DNA from: an uncultured Alphaproteobacteria bacterium
GTDB taxonomy: Bacteria > Pseudomonadota > Alphaproteobacteria > Puniceispirillales > UBA1172
Direction of reading: 5' to 3'
NCBI GenBank assembly: GCA_958431225.1
Contig: OY288107.1
Span: forward strand, 1,887,501-1,951,500
Length of the DNA stretch: 64,000 bases
Made by a program: the position numbers and the translations under genes. Of the stretch, positions 35,910-48,363 are shown one piece after another; the stretch's first letter is position 1, and every line of letters begins with the position of its first letter. The notes below the pieces were generated by a model, which worked only from the letters and a program-made list of their open reading frames with translations, had not been told where the DNA came from and did not search any database.

Positions 35910-38900
35910 GACCATCACCTTTATTCAGTTTTTTCATCCAACACCGCACCGCCGCCAATCTGATCATGTTCTTGATGTTGGCGGTGGGAATCGTGGCGTT
36001 GGGCAATCTCAACCGCCAATTCTTCCCCAGTTTTGACGTTGAGGTCATCGGCATCAATGTGAATTGGCGGGGGGCAACGGCTGAGGACATAGACACCAAC
36101 ATAGTCCAGCCCCTTGAACCCGAATTGCGCACGATTGCGAATGTGAAAAAAGTCACCTCCAACAGCTATGAAGGCTTGGGGCAGGTGGAGGTGGAATTCG
36201 CCTTTGGCACCGATATGCAAAAAGCCCTAGCCGATGTAGAAAGCGCCGTAGGACAGGTGGATTTCCCCGAGGAATCCGAAACCCCAAAAATCATCAAATA
36301 CGAATTTTATGACACTATCAGCAAACTAGTCATCTCGGGCCCGTTTGACCTAGCGACATTGCGCGATACAGCAAAGGACATTAAGGAAGATTTACAACGT
36401 CTCGGGGTGGATAAAATCGTCATCACCGGTCTGCCCGATGCCATCATCAATATCGAAATCAGCCAGCACGAATTGGCACGGCTAGGGCTATCCCTCACCA
36501 CCATCAGCCAAGCGCTCAGCCAAGCCACGCAAGATACCCCCGCCGGACGCCTAGCCGATGGCGCATTGCGCGTACGCTCATTGGGACAGATTAAAACCGC
36601 CAAAGAATACGAAGAAATTGAGGTGCAAATTCGCGCCGATGGTAGCCGCACCACCTTGGGCGATATTGCCACCATCAGCGAGGATGTGCTGACCCCCGCC
36701 ACATTACTAACCCGCAACGGCTATCCGGCGGTGCAATTAACATTTCAACGGGGCAGGGCAAATGATTCGCTCGCCATCAATGAAGTCGTGCAGGATTGGC
36801 TAGCAGAATACCGCAGCCGCGCCCCCCAAGCATTAGTCATAGAACAATACGATGTGCGCGCAGTATTGATTAGCGAGCGCATCAATTTATTAGTCACCAA
36901 CGGGGCAGGGGGGTTGTTGCTAGTGATAGGCGTGTTGTTTTTATTCCTATCCATGCGTGTGGCATTTTGGGTAGCGGCAGGGATTCCGGTGGCATTTTTG
37001 GCGACCTTTGGCGTGATGTTGGCATTGGACCAAACCATCAATATGATCTCGCTATTCGGTTTAATTATGGCGCTAGGCATTGTCGTGGATGATGCGATTG
37101 TCATTGGCGAGCATGCCGAATATCTGCGCCAACATAGGGGTTTGCCGATGGCGGATGCGGCGGCATTGTCTGCCACCCGCATGGGACCGCCGGTGATTTG
37201 TGCGATGCTGACCACGGTGGCGGCGTTCCTGCCACTATTTTTGGTGAAAGGCATTATCGGCGTCATCATAGGGGCGATACCCATGGTGGTGGTCGCGGTG
37301 CTGATTGCCAGTCTGATAGAGGTGTTTTTTGTCCTGCCCGCGCATTTAGCGCATTTTGGCGGGACGGCTGAATCTAAAACTTCAGGCTTTCGTTACCATT
37401 TTGATCGCGGCTTTGATGCGTTTAAGAATGGCGCGTTTCGGCGGTTGGTGGAAATAGCGGTGAATTGGCGCTATGCGACGCTTGCCTTGAGTGTTGCCAT
37501 GCTGATGCTGACCTTTGGCATGTTGGCGGGGGGGCGTGTTGGTTTCGTCTTTTTCACGTCGCCTGAGGCGGATATCGCCTATGGCAATATCACCATGGCA
37601 CCGGGGACTTCACGTAGCCAGACCGAGGCGATGTTAAAAATCGTTGAGGATGCGGCGGTGCGGGCGGAACAGAAACTCACCGAAGGTAAAGGCGGGTTGA
37701 TTCGCATCCAGCTAGGGATGGTCGGGGCGAATGCGTCTGATGAACCAGCAAGCGCGGATAATGCCACCGATATTTTGGCAGGGGTCATCGTGGAATTGCT
37801 AACCGCCGACCAACGCGATGTGCGGATTGATGATTTCTTGCGCGCATGGGAGGAGGGCGTGGTGCCTATAGCCGGACTAGAACGCCTAACCATCCGCGCG
37901 CCAAGGGGAGGCCCCCCGGGACGCGATATGGATGTGCGCCTGATGGGGGATGATTTGGAGGTGCTAAAATCCGCCGGGGCGGAGGTGGAGCTGCTATTAA
38001 AAGCCGTGCCAGCATCATCGGGCGTGGCGGAAAATCTATCTTATGGCGCAGAGGAACGCATCATCCGCATCACCCCCTATGGGCAGTCGCTCAATTTATC
38101 GGCGGCGGAGATTGGCAACCAATTACGCGCCGCACTTGAAGGGGCAGAGGCAGGACGTTTCCCAAGGGGCGATGAAGAAGTCACCGTCAAAATCTCGCTA
38201 CCCGATGACGAGACCCTGACCGACAATGTAGGCGAGGTGTTAATCATCACGCAAAGCGGACGCTATGTGCCATTGAAAGAGGTAGCGCGGGTGGAAAATC
38301 GGCTAGGCTTTTCGGTGGTGCGCCGCCAAGATGGTTTCCGCGAAATTGCCATCCAAGGCGATTTAGACACGCGCATCATCTCCACCCCCGAAGCCCTTGC
38401 TATCGTAGAATCTGAGGGGCTAAAAGACATCGCCGAAAATTACAATTTGCGCTATCGCTTTGACGGGCGCGACCAAGAACAAGCCGAAGCCTTTGGCGAT
38501 ATGGGGACGGGTGCGGTGCTAGCGTTGCTGTGTATTTACGTGATTCTGTCATGGGTATTTTCATCATGGGCGCTACCTTTGGCGGTGATGGCGATGATTC
38601 CGTTCGCATTAATAGGTGCGGTGTTGGGGCATTATATCATGGGGCTGACCATGACGATTCTATCCATGTTCGCCCTGATTGCGCTAGCCGGGATTGTCGT
38701 CAATAACTCCATCATTTTAGTGGCAACGATTGAACGCCGCCTAGAAGAAAGCGAAGGCGACCGCATCAAAGCCATCATCAGCGGCACCATAGACCGCTTG
38801 CGTCCAGTATTTTTGACCTCGGTGACAACTATTTGCGGGCTATCCACATTAATGTTTGAACGTTCATTACAGGCGCAATTCCTCATCCCCATGGCGACAA

Positions 38901-39037
38901 CGATTGTGTTCGGGCTAGCCATCACAACACTATTGGTGTTGTTTGTAGTGCCGTCTATGCTGGCAATAGGCATCGATTTGAATCAAGCGATTCGGGGTGC
39001 GGTAGGGCGGATTGCTTTATTAAGGAGGCGGACATGA
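35906..39037 (+). CDS. RND-family efflux permease, inner membrane
   Basis: 1043 residues, AcrB/HAE1-type proton-driven pump. One helix at the N-terminus ([17 protein letters not shown]), two large periplasmic loops, and two groups of membrane helices around residues 330-540 and 860-1030. The fourth helix has [15 protein letters not shown], containing the Asp pair needed for proton relay. Substrate unknown; divergent RND pumps of this type with short adaptors are common in marine alphaproteobacteria. It is translationally coupled to the adaptor upstream and hisI downstream. Confidence 0.95.
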   Translation: MRPSPLFSFFIQHRTAANLIMFLMLAVGIVALGNLNRQFFPSFDVEVIGINVNWRGATAEDIDTNIVQPLEPELRTIANVKKVTSNSYEGLGQVEVEFAFGTDMQKALADVESAVGQVDFPEESETPKIIKYEFYDTISKLVISGPFDLATLRDTAKDIKEDLQRLGVDKIVITGLPDAIINIEISQHELARLGLSLTTISQALSQATQDTPAGRLADGALRVRSLGQIKTAKEYEEIEVQIRADGSRTTLGDIATISEDVLTPATLLTRNGYPAVQLTFQRGRANDSLAINEVVQDWLAEYRSRAPQALVIEQYDVRAVLISERINLLVTNGAGGLLLVIGVLFLFLSMRVAFWVAAGIPVAFLATFGVMLALDQTINMISLFGLIMALGIVVDDAIVIGEHAEYLRQHRGLPMADAAALSATRMGPPVICAMLTTVAAFLPLFLVKGIIGVIIGAIPMVVVAVLIASLIEVFFVLPAHLAHFGGTAESKTSGFRYHFDRGFDAFKNGAFRRLVEIAVNWRYATLALSVAMLMLTFGMLAGGRVGFVFFTSPEADIAYGNITMAPGTSRSQTEAMLKIVEDAAVRAEQKLTEGKGGLIRIQLGMVGANASDEPASADNATDILAGVIVELLTADQRDVRIDDFLRAWEEGVVPIAGLERLTIRAPRGGPPGRDMDVRLMGDDLEVLKSAGAEVELLLKAVPASSGVAENLSYGAEERIIRITPYGQSLNLSAAEIGNQLRAALEGAEAGRFPRGDEEVTVKISLPDDETLTDNVGEVLIITQSGRYVPLKEVARVENRLGFSVVRRQDGFREIAIQGDLDTRIISTPEALAIVESEGLKDIAENYNLRYRFDGRDQEQAEAFGDMGTGAVLALLCIYVILSWVFSSWALPLAVMAMIPFALIGAVLGHYIMGLTMTILSMFALIALAGIVVNNSIILVATIERRLEESEGDRIKAIISGTIDRLRPVFLTSVTTICGLSTLMFERSLQAQFLIPMATTIVFGLAITTLLVLFVVPSMLAIGIDLNQAIRGAVGRIALLRRRT

Positions 39038-39345
39038 AGATAAAATACAACGCCGATGGTCTAGTGCCAGCAATAGCACAATGCGCCGAAACCGGCGAGG
39101 TTTTGATGCTGGCATGGATGAACGAAGAAGCCTTGCGCCTAACCCTAAAAGAAAAGCGGGGGGTGTATTTTTCGCGTTCAAGGCAGAAATTATGGCGCAA
39201 GGGCGAGAGTTCTGGGCATATACAGGAATTAGTTTCAGCACATATAGATTGCGATGGCGACACCATCCTGTTGAAAGTGCGCCAAACCGGGGCAGCCTGC
39301 CACACCGGCGCGCGCAGTTGTTTCTTTCAGGATTTTGACGCATGA
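39034..39345 (+). CDS. hisI: Phosphoribosyl-AMP cyclohydrolase
   Basis: 103 residues, the stand-alone HisI that opens the purine ring of phosphoribosyl-AMP in histidine synthesis. Seen motifs: [57 protein letters not shown] (Cys and Asp ligands for Zn and Mg) and ARSCFF. HisE is not fused or adjacent. It overlaps both the RND gene and rlmE by 4 bases, an unusual place for a histidine gene. Confidence 0.96.
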   Translation: MKIKYNADGLVPAIAQCAETGEVLMLAWMNEEALRLTLKEKRGVYFSRSRQKLWRKGESSGHIQELVSAHIDCDGDTILLKVRQTGAACHTGARSCFFQDFDA

Positions 39346-40037
39346 AAACAAAAGGCACAAGCGGGCGGTCATACCGAGGCGCGGGCGGGCGCACGAGCAA
39401 AGTGCAGAAAAAACGCGGACTATCCGCCTCATCACGAAGATGGATTGAACGCCAAATCAACGACCCCTTTGTAGCCGAAGCCAAAGCCCGCGGATTCCGT
39501 GCGCGCAGTGCCTTAAAACTAGAACAGATGGACGCGAAATATGGGCTATTCAAAAAAGGACAAAGGGTATTGGATTTAGGCTCCGCACCCGGGGGATGGC
39601 TACAAGTGGTGGCAGAACGCATCGGCGAACAGGGCAGGTTAGCAGGCATTGACCTATTAGACATAGAGCCAATAACAGGCGCATTCATCATAAAAGGAGA
39701 CGCAAACGACCCCGAAAACCAAGCCAAACTACGCGCCCATCTAAACGGCAAAGCCAACTGGGTAATCAGCGACATGGCGGCAGACACCACAGGACACCGC
39801 CCCACCGACCACATCCGCACCACAGCCCTACTAGAAACCGCCCTAGATATAGCGTTGGAGGTGCTAGAAGAAGGCGGAGGATTCCTAGCCAAATGCTTCC
39901 AAGGCGGCGCAGAAAAATCCACCCTAACCACCCTACGCCAACATTTCCAAAAAACCCGCCACCTAAAACCCGAAGCCAGCCGTAGCGAATCCGTAGAAAT
40001 TTACGTGCTAGCGACAGGATTCAAAACCAAATCCTAA
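39342..40037 (+). CDS. rlmE: 23S rRNA (uridine-2'-O-)-methyltransferase RlmE/FtsJ
   Basis: 231 residues. Methylates U2552 of 23S rRNA at a late step of 50S assembly. The Rossmann motif is [15 protein letters not shown], and the K-D-K-E tetrad is visible as Lys in SALKLEQMD, Asp in [12 protein letters not shown], Lys in FLAKCFQGG and Glu in [11 protein letters not shown] 30-residue basic N-terminal extension is common in alphaproteobacteria. Third codon positions are almost only A or C. Confidence 0.96.
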   Translation: MKTKGTSGRSYRGAGGRTSKVQKKRGLSASSRRWIERQINDPFVAEAKARGFRARSALKLEQMDAKYGLFKKGQRVLDLGSAPGGWLQVVAERIGEQGRLAGIDLLDIEPITGAFIIKGDANDPENQAKLRAHLNGKANWVISDMAADTTGHRPTDHIRTTALLETALDIALEVLEEGGGFLAKCFQGGAEKSTLTTLRQHFQKTRHLKPEASRSESVEIYVLATGFKTKS

Positions 40038-40101
40038 CACACAGGTATTTTCATCTTTCCATCCCACACAATTTGGGTTATAGGTGAGAGCCACCGAATA
40101 A

Positions 40102-43145
<3,044 letters not shown>

Positions 43146-43225
43146 AGAAAATTATTGCGCTGTTAGTCTTTTTGCTTACAAAATGTTTCTGTCGGTGGTA
43201 GAATCACCTACACTCGCAGATTTAG

Positions 43226-44056
43226 ATGGTGGTCAAAATGGCAAAAATGAAGCTGAACACGATAGTAAAAGGGGATTGCATTGCTGAAATGAAAAAGATC
43301 AGCGATGGCGCCGTTGATTTAATCATTACATCCCCGCCATACAACTTAAAAAATAGCACTGGAAATGGCATGAAAGATGGAAGGGGTGGAAAATGGAAAA
43401 ATGCAGCTTTGATAAATGGTTATAATGATTATGACGACAATATGCCTCATGACATGTATGCGGAATGGCAAAGAGAATGTTTGTCGGAAATGTATCGAAT
43501 CCTGAAAGATGATGGCGCAATTTTCTATAATCACAAATGGCGTGTGCAGGGCGGTCTATTGCAAGATAGACAAGATATCGTTAAGGATTTTCCGGTTAGA
43601 CAAATCATTATTTGGCGAAGAAATGGCGGGATTAACTTTAATAAGGGTTATTTTCTACCAACCTATGAGGTCATCTATCTGATAGCAAAAAAGAAATTTG
43701 TCTTAGCAAAAGGAGCAAATAGTTTTGGAGATATTTGGGAATTTGGACAGGACATGAACAATGAACATCCCGCCCCATTTCCCGTTGACCTGATAGAACG
43801 AGTGATTCTTTCCACAAATGCAAAAATCGTTATGGACCCATTTATGGGTTCCGGCACAACGGCTGTGGCGGCTAAAACATTAGGAAGAGATTATTTTGGC
43901 ATTGAACTATCGGAAAAATATTGCCAGATGGCTAACAAAAGAATTACTGAAACTGAGCGTGGAGACTACATAACTATTGAAAAATCAAAAGAGAAAAAGG
44001 ATTCAAAAAGCAAAGTCAAAGAAAATGACAACTGCCAATTAGCGCTATCGTTTTAG
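43226..44056 (+). CDS. Type II DNA methyltransferase, beta class, R-M cassette 2
   Basis: 276 residues. VDLIITSPPYNLKNS near residue 34 (catalytic motif IV) precedes VMDPFMGSGTTAVAAKTLGR near residue 203 (SAM-binding motif I region) and YFGIELSEKYCQMANKRI, the order of beta-class amino-methyltransferases. TSPPY allows N4-cytosine or N6-adenine. The C-terminus is Lys/Ser/Glu-rich. Codons are much more AT-rich than guaA, a sign of acquisition. The nuclease gene begins 80 bases downstream. No ribosome site is evident at ATG 43226; ATG 43238 and 43247 are alternatives. Confidence 0.88.
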   Translation: MVVKMAKMKLNTIVKGDCIAEMKKISDGAVDLIITSPPYNLKNSTGNGMKDGRGGKWKNAALINGYNDYDDNMPHDMYAEWQRECLSEMYRILKDDGAIFYNHKWRVQGGLLQDRQDIVKDFPVRQIIIWRRNGGINFNKGYFLPTYEVIYLIAKKKFVLAKGANSFGDIWEFGQDMNNEHPAPFPVDLIERVILSTNAKIVMDPFMGSGTTAVAAKTLGRDYFGIELSEKYCQMANKRITETERGDYITIEKSKEKKDSKSKVKENDNCQLALSF

Positions 44057-44136
44057 ATAATTTTGCCCATTCTTTCTTTTCAATCATTGAATAAGAGTGA
44101 TAGGTTGAAACTTCACAACAGCATGGAGTCTCAACA

Positions 44137-44937
44137 ATGTCACATTACACACTTGAAACGTTAAAAGCCAAATTGCAATCCGACGTTATCGGGAGATGGC
44201 ATAAGGAAAGACGGGCAGGCAACGATGGAAACGCCGGAAACACGCTAGAAGATTTATTAGGCGTGAAGGAAAATAATCTAAAATTGCCCGATTGGGGTGA
44301 TATTGAGATCAAAACAAAACGAAAAAAATCTCGAGCATTAATCACTTTATTACATCGAGAGCCACAGCCAAAAGCCTCAATCCCACTACTGCTTTTGAGT
44401 TTAGGGTGGTGCCACAAGGATGCTGGTGGCAAATACCGCGATGATGAACAGAGTTTTCGTTCTACAACCAGAGCCAATTCATTTTCTGATAGAGGCTTTG
44501 CGATTGAATTGCGCGGAGATAAAATCGTATTTATTTTTGATCCAAAAGAGGTCAATGTAAGCGCAAAAGACAGAACTAAAGTGTACGGCACTTATGGAGA
44601 TTGGTTGGATGATATACAGAAGCGAGAATCCCATTTTTCCAGTATTCCACCAATTTTTTGGGAGAGAAGTTATATTGAAGCAGAGATTAAAAATAAACTC
44701 AACAATACCCTGCTTGTCTTAGTGAAAAGCAAGAAGATAGACGGTGAGAATCATTTTTACTTTGAGTCTGGAACATTGTTTTCAACCTTTAATGCGAGCA
44801 AGATGCAAAGACTATTTGAAAGCCATTCTTTGTATATTGATTTTGACGCCAGAACGGGACACAACCACGGAACAAAATTTAGGATTGACATAAAGGCAGT
44901 TAGTGAGTTGTTTGATAAGTCATTAGAAATTTTTTAA
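44137..44937 (+). CDS. MvaI/BcnI-family restriction endonuclease, R-M cassette 2
   Basis: 266 residues. GNDGNAGNTLEDLLGVKENN followed by DIEIKTKRKKSRALITLLHREP matches the core of the MvaI/BcnI family, in which the Glu of TLED, the Asp before the strand and the E-x-K pair form the active site. MvaI and BcnI cut CCWGG and CCSGG as monomers that nick one strand at a time. The middle and C-terminal parts (FSDRGFAIELRGDKIVFIFDP, ARTGHNHGTKFRID) also look family-like, so the call is fairly firm, though the site for this protein is unknown. GGAG lies upstream of ATG 44137. AT-rich like its methyltransferase. Confidence 0.8.
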   Translation: MSHYTLETLKAKLQSDVIGRWHKERRAGNDGNAGNTLEDLLGVKENNLKLPDWGDIEIKTKRKKSRALITLLHREPQPKASIPLLLLSLGWCHKDAGGKYRDDEQSFRSTTRANSFSDRGFAIELRGDKIVFIFDPKEVNVSAKDRTKVYGTYGDWLDDIQKRESHFSSIPPIFWERSYIEAEIKNKLNNTLLVLVKSKKIDGENHFYFESGTLFSTFNASKMQRLFESHSLYIDFDARTGHNHGTKFRIDIKAVSELFDKSLEIF

Positions 44938-44963
44938 CGATTCACAAAAGGAGGAACCAAACC

Positions 44964-45191
44964 ATGACAACCAACCTAAAACTAGTTGACATCACCAAGT
45001 GGGTCGCTACGATCATCCAGCTGATTGGCTACGGGCTGACGGGCTTGAACGTTGTTCCGTATAATGTGTTTATGTTTTTTATCGGCATCTTTTTGTGGTT
45101 TGCCGTGGGGTATATGTGGAAGGACAGGGCGATTATGATTGTTCATGTTGGTGCGTTTATTTCGTTGTTTGTTGGCTATCTCAATGCGTAA
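44964..45191 (+). CDS. Small inner-membrane protein, DUF6552-like
   Basis: 75 residues with three hydrophobic segments (VATIIQLIGYGLTG, VFMFFIGIFLWFAVGYMW, AIMIVHVGAFISLFVGYL) and the conserved-looking WKDRAIM turn. It resembles DUF6552 proteins of marine alphaproteobacteria, function unknown. AAAGGAGG precedes ATG 44964 at ideal spacing, so it is surely translated. It lies between R-M cassette 2 and an acetyltransferase gene and is probably native, as its composition is unlike the R-M genes. Confidence 0.78.
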   Translation: MTTNLKLVDITKWVATIIQLIGYGLTGLNVVPYNVFMFFIGIFLWFAVGYMWKDRAIMIVHVGAFISLFVGYLNA

Positions 45192-45211
45192 TGCGTGGGG
45201 GGTTAAGAGGG

Positions 45212-45925
45212 ATGGACAAAGATTTTCCGGTCAAAAATTTCACACCGCCGCCGCACCCGAAAGGCATCACGCTAACGGGGAATTTGGTGCGGTTGGAGCC
45301 TTTGGATGTGGCGGCGCATTCGGCGGATTTGTATGCGGCGAAGGGGCTGGATGTTGAGGGGCAAAATTGGCGTTATTTGCCGTATGGTCCGTTTGCAACT
45401 CTGGCGGAATATCAGGCATGGCTAGGCGCCGAAGCCACCAAAACCGACCCAAGTTTTTTCGCCATCATATCTCTTTCTGATAATAAAGCCGTAGGGATTG
45501 CCAGCTATCTCCGCATCAATCAAAGCGATGGTTCTATTGAGGTCGGACACATCCATTACTCGCCGCTGTTGCAAAGAACGCGCGCCGGCACGGAGGCGAT
45601 GTATTTGATGATGAAATGGGCATTTGAAAGCGGCTATAGGCGCTATGAGTGGAAATGCAACGCCCTAAACAAAAGAAGCCGCAACGCCGCCCAACGCCTA
45701 GGCTTTTCCTACGAAGGCGTGTTCAGGCAAATGTCCATAAGCAAAGGAAAAAACCGCAACACAGCATGGTTCGCCGCCATAGACCAAGAATGGAACGCCC
45801 TAAAAAAGAGTTTTGAAACCTACCTAGCCGACGCAAACCTAGACCAAAACGCAAAACCAAAACTATCGCTTTCCACACTAACTAAGCCTATATTGTATAA
45901 ATTGGATGATGGGGAATTTAGTTGA
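45212..45925 (+). CDS. GNAT acetyltransferase, RimJ/RimL type
   Basis: 237 residues. LTGNLVRLEPLDVAAHSADLY, FATLAEYQAWL, FFAIISLSDNKAVGIASYLRI, IEVGHIHYSPLLQRTRAGTEAMYLMM and NKRSRNAAQRLGFSYEGVFRQM are the strands and acetyl-CoA loop of RimJ/RimL-like N-acetyltransferases. The substrate is unknown (protein N-terminus, amino acid or drug). AAGAGG precedes ATG 45212. The stop overlaps the convergent acetyltransferase by 8 bases. Confidence 0.88.
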   Translation: MDKDFPVKNFTPPPHPKGITLTGNLVRLEPLDVAAHSADLYAAKGLDVEGQNWRYLPYGPFATLAEYQAWLGAEATKTDPSFFAIISLSDNKAVGIASYLRINQSDGSIEVGHIHYSPLLQRTRAGTEAMYLMMKWAFESGYRRYEWKCNALNKRSRNAAQRLGFSYEGVFRQMSISKGKNRNTAWFAAIDQEWNALKKSFETYLADANLDQNAKPKLSLSTLTKPILYKLDDGEFS

Positions 45926-46388
45926 GATTCTTTGCGTCCAGTTTTTTACAAAAAAATACTCTCTCAAATCCATCTTCACGCATCCGCTTTATTTCCGTAA
46001 AGCCGATGCGTTGATACCAATCTATGTTTTCTATCATTTTTATATTTGTATAGAGATAATACGCATCGGCAAAATCGGCGATAAATCCCTCGACAAAATG
46101 AATCAGTTGCGTCCCGACACCTTGCGCCGAATTGGCGGGCGCAACGGCGATATTTTCTAGCCAAAATTGACCCTCTTTCACAACAATAACGGCATAGGCG
46201 ATGATGTCCCGCCCGCCGTCATCCTCAACGACAAAAATAGTGTCGTCATTTAGATGCGCTGAAAAATCTGCTAGCATTGGGGCGGGTTCTTTGCCGATTC
46301 TGCTGACGTATTTTTGGTACGCCGTGCGCGCTATTTGTTCTATTTTTGATAGGTCATTGGCAACGGCTTTTCTAATTTTCCTGTCCAT
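45918..46388 (-). CDS. GNAT acetyltransferase
   Basis: About 156 residues. IRKAVANDLSKIEQIARTAYQKYV, FWLENIAVAPANSAQGVGTQLIHFVEGFI (acetyl-CoA-binding motif A with the Q/R-G-x-G-x loop) and YTNIKMIENIDWYQRIGFTEIKR (motif B) mark a GNAT enzyme of unknown substrate. ATG 46388 or 46391 is the likely start; a longer frame to 46460 exists. It is divergent from the ypeA-like gene with about 90 bases between starts. Confidence 0.85.
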   Translation of the reverse strand: MDRKIRKAVANDLSKIEQIARTAYQKYVSRIGKEPAPMLADFSAHLNDDTIFVVEDDGGRDIIAYAVIVVKEGQFWLENIAVAPANSAQGVGTQLIHFVEGFIADFADAYYLYTNIKMIENIDWYQRIGFTEIKRMREDGFERVFFCKKLDAKNLN

Positions 46389-46480
46389 CATAGCGCCATA
46401 AACATAACCCGCTTCATCGGCAATAAGCAAAAACGATTCCCCAACATTGCTTTCTCGCATGATTCGCCTATACTACCCCC

Positions 46481-46933
46481 ATGACCCAAGACACTTCAAT
46501 GACGATTAGGGTTTTTGCGCCGGGGGATGCTGATGCTGTGGTTCGGCTTTGGGAGGCTTGTGGGTTGGTGCGGGCTTGGAATGATCCTCTGCTTGATATT
46601 GCGCGCAAATCCTCGTGCCAAGCCGAGTTGTTTTTTGTTGGCGTCTGTGGGGGTGAGATTGTGGCTAGTGCTATGTTTGGTTATGATGGGCATCGGGGTT
46701 GGGTGAATTATCTTGCCGTTGCGCCCGCCTATCGGCGGCGTGGGTTTGGGGCGGAATTGATGGCGCATGGCGAGGCGGCTTTGCGTGGGCTTGGTTGCCC
46801 TAAAATCAATTTGCAGATTCGTGCGGAAAACGCTGGCATTGTTGAATTTTATCACGCCATCGGCTATGGGCAGGATGCGGTGGTGTCCATGGGCAAGCGG
46901 CTCATTGCCGATGATGCAGGAGGCGCGAAATGA
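46481..46933 (+). CDS. ypeA: GNAT acetyltransferase, YpeA family
   Basis: 150 residues. MTIRVFAPGDADAVVRLWEACGL, RAWNDPLLDIARK, FGYDGHRGWVNYLAVAPAYRRRGFGAELM and LGCPKINLQIRAEN align well with E. coli YpeA, a GNAT enzyme of unknown substrate. ATG 46481 and 46499 are possible starts. The first half of the gene uses many T- and G-ending codons. An ATGA overlap couples it to the racemase-like gene. Confidence 0.88.
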   Translation: MTQDTSMTIRVFAPGDADAVVRLWEACGLVRAWNDPLLDIARKSSCQAELFFVGVCGGEIVASAMFGYDGHRGWVNYLAVAPAYRRRGFGAELMAHGEAALRGLGCPKINLQIRAENAGIVEFYHAIGYGQDAVVSMGKRLIADDAGGAK

Positions 46934-47622
46934 AAACCATCGGTTTAATCGGCGGCGTGAGTTGGGAATCTAGCAAGACCTATTATGCCTATATCAACCG
47001 CCTGACGCGCGACCGTTTAGGCGGGTTGAGCTCGGCACCCATGGTTTTGATGAGCCTCAACCTCGCCGATATTGAACCGCTTTTATCCGCCGATGATTGG
47101 CAAGGCGTCGCCGAAATCGTCTGCGCGGCAGGGAAGCGCGCTCAGGATGCCGGCGCCGAAGCTTTATTCATCGCCAGCAACACCCTCAACCGCGTCCAAC
47201 CAGAACTCGCCGCGCACGTGAACGTCCCATGCTTTCACATAGCCCGCGCCACCGGCGAGAGCCTTGCCCGCGACAACCGCAAAAAAACCGGGCTAATCGC
47301 CACCCGCTTCACCATAGAACAAGGCTTCCACGCCGAAATCCTAGCAAAAGAATTCGGCATAGAAACCATAGTGCCAGACCAACAAGACATCGCGGCGCTC
47401 AACCAAATCATCCTAAAAGAACTATGCATGGGGGTAGTCAACGACAAATCCCGCACCTGCTACCTCGCCGCCATGGAACGCCTAACCGCCCGCGGCGCCG
47501 AAGCCATCATCCTCGGCTGCACCGAAATAGAAATGCTGGTCAAACCCGAACACACCAAAATCCCCCTATACGACACAACAAAAATCCACGCCACCTATGC
47601 GGTGGATTGGGCGTTGGGGTAG
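46930..47622 (+). CDS. Aspartate/glutamate racemase-family protein (YgeA-like)
   Basis: 230 residues. IGLIGGVSWESSKTYYAYINR, SLNLADIEPLL, and the C-terminal ILGCTEIEMLVKPEH with the second catalytic Cys fit the Asp/Glu racemase family. The first catalytic Cys, normally in an A-C-N-T-x-H motif, reads A-S-N-T-L-N here, so a Ser stands at that place, with Asn for His. E. coli YgeA also lacks the first Cys (Thr instead) and is one-directional. Activity on amino acids is therefore plausible but not certain. The gene is last in the ypeA pair; R-M cassette 3 follows. Confidence 0.85.
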   Translation: MKTIGLIGGVSWESSKTYYAYINRLTRDRLGGLSSAPMVLMSLNLADIEPLLSADDWQGVAEIVCAAGKRAQDAGAEALFIASNTLNRVQPELAAHVNVPCFHIARATGESLARDNRKKTGLIATRFTIEQGFHAEILAKEFGIETIVPDQQDIAALNQIILKELCMGVVNDKSRTCYLAAMERLTARGAEAIILGCTEIEMLVKPEHTKIPLYDTTKIHATYAVDWALG

Positions 47623-47638
47623 GGGGATAGCATTTGGC

Positions 47639-47674
47639 TTGACGGGCAGAATGATTCGATCTAGCCTAGTGATC
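47639..47674 (+). promoter_or_regulatory. Putative promoter and control region of R-M cassette 3
   Basis: TTGACG (47639-47644) and TAGCCT (47662-47667) are 17 bases apart. A short dyad CTAG-C-CTAG (47661-47669) covers the -10 box, and two GATC sites (47658-47661 and 47671-47674) flank it. If the methyltransferase modifies GATC, methylation here could tune expression. The -10 box is weak and the role is inferred. Confidence 0.4.
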
Positions 47675-47712
47675 AGGTGCAAGCATAAAGCCTCAGATAG
47701 GTGAGACATCAC

Positions 47713-48363
47713 GTGGATGTAGAAACAGCCATACCGCTTTTAAAAAAATGTGTGGGTATTAAATTCCGCGATCTTTTTGCTGATCTTCCAGTTGATTTAC
47801 GCACCAATAAAGGGACTGTGGGACAATTACTTCTCAAGCATATTGGGCTGGAACTTGATTCGGAGTTAACGGATTTTAGCGATGGTGAGCTAAAGACGAA
47901 CAAAAGCGATGCTCATGGCAACCCACGTGAGACTATGTCTATCACGCAAATATCAGGGCAAATTGATTCGCTTGTGCGTAAAAATCCTCTGCCTTTTGTC
48001 GAATCAAATCTTTTTAAGAAAATACAGCGTCTCGTGTTTCTACCTGTTTGCAAAGATGCCGAAAATAGAGAAGATTGGTTTTTTGTTTCTATCCATGAAG
48101 TCAATCTAAACACCCAAAGCGCACTTAAAGAAATGCTTGAAAACGATTATGATTCAATTTGTTCGCAGTTGCGGAATCACATTTTAACGAGTGATGACGG
48201 ATACATCCACACCTCCAACGGGGAGCTGATTCAAGTGCGGTCAAAAGATACAAAACCATACCATCCTATTCACTCTGAAGAATTTCAACGCTTGATATCA
48301 AGCAAAAATCATGCTTTCTATTTTAAGGAGGAATTTATGAATTATGTGAGGAGGCATTTATGA
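47713..48363 (+). CDS. MutH/Sau3AI-family restriction endonuclease, R-M cassette 3
   Basis: About 216 residues. It follows E. coli MutH along its whole length: NKGTVGQLLLKHIG, then DFSDGELKTNKSDAHGNPRE (active-site Asp, Glu and Lys, about residues 54, 59 and 61), KIQRLVFLPV, a C-terminal GELIQVR and AFYFKEEFMNYV. The MutH Glu56 equivalent appears as Leu, and the Asp-to-Glu spacing is two shorter. MutH and Sau3AI cut at GATC, so GATC is the first guess for its site. With a methyltransferase overlapping by 4 bases it is more likely a restriction enzyme than a repair protein. The start is uncertain: GTG 47713 has AGGTGAG upstream; GTG 47701 is the frame limit. Confidence 0.78.
   Translation: MDVETAIPLLKKCVGIKFRDLFADLPVDLRTNKGTVGQLLLKHIGLELDSELTDFSDGELKTNKSDAHGNPRETMSITQISGQIDSLVRKNPLPFVESNLFKKIQRLVFLPVCKDAENREDWFFVSIHEVNLNTQSALKEMLENDYDSICSQLRNHILTSDDGYIHTSNGELIQVRSKDTKPYHPIHSEEFQRLISSKNHAFYFKEEFMNYVRRHL

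Noticed and set aside
47097..47630. Arg/Pro/His-rich 177-codon frame inside the racemase-like gene
   Set aside because: It is the second frame of a gene with clear family motifs, and its composition follows directly from the C-rich wobble positions there.
47713..48363. True mismatch-repair MutH
   Set aside because: Alphaproteobacteria generally lack the Dam/MutH system, and the gene overlaps a DpnA-like methyltransferase, so a restriction role is more likely.
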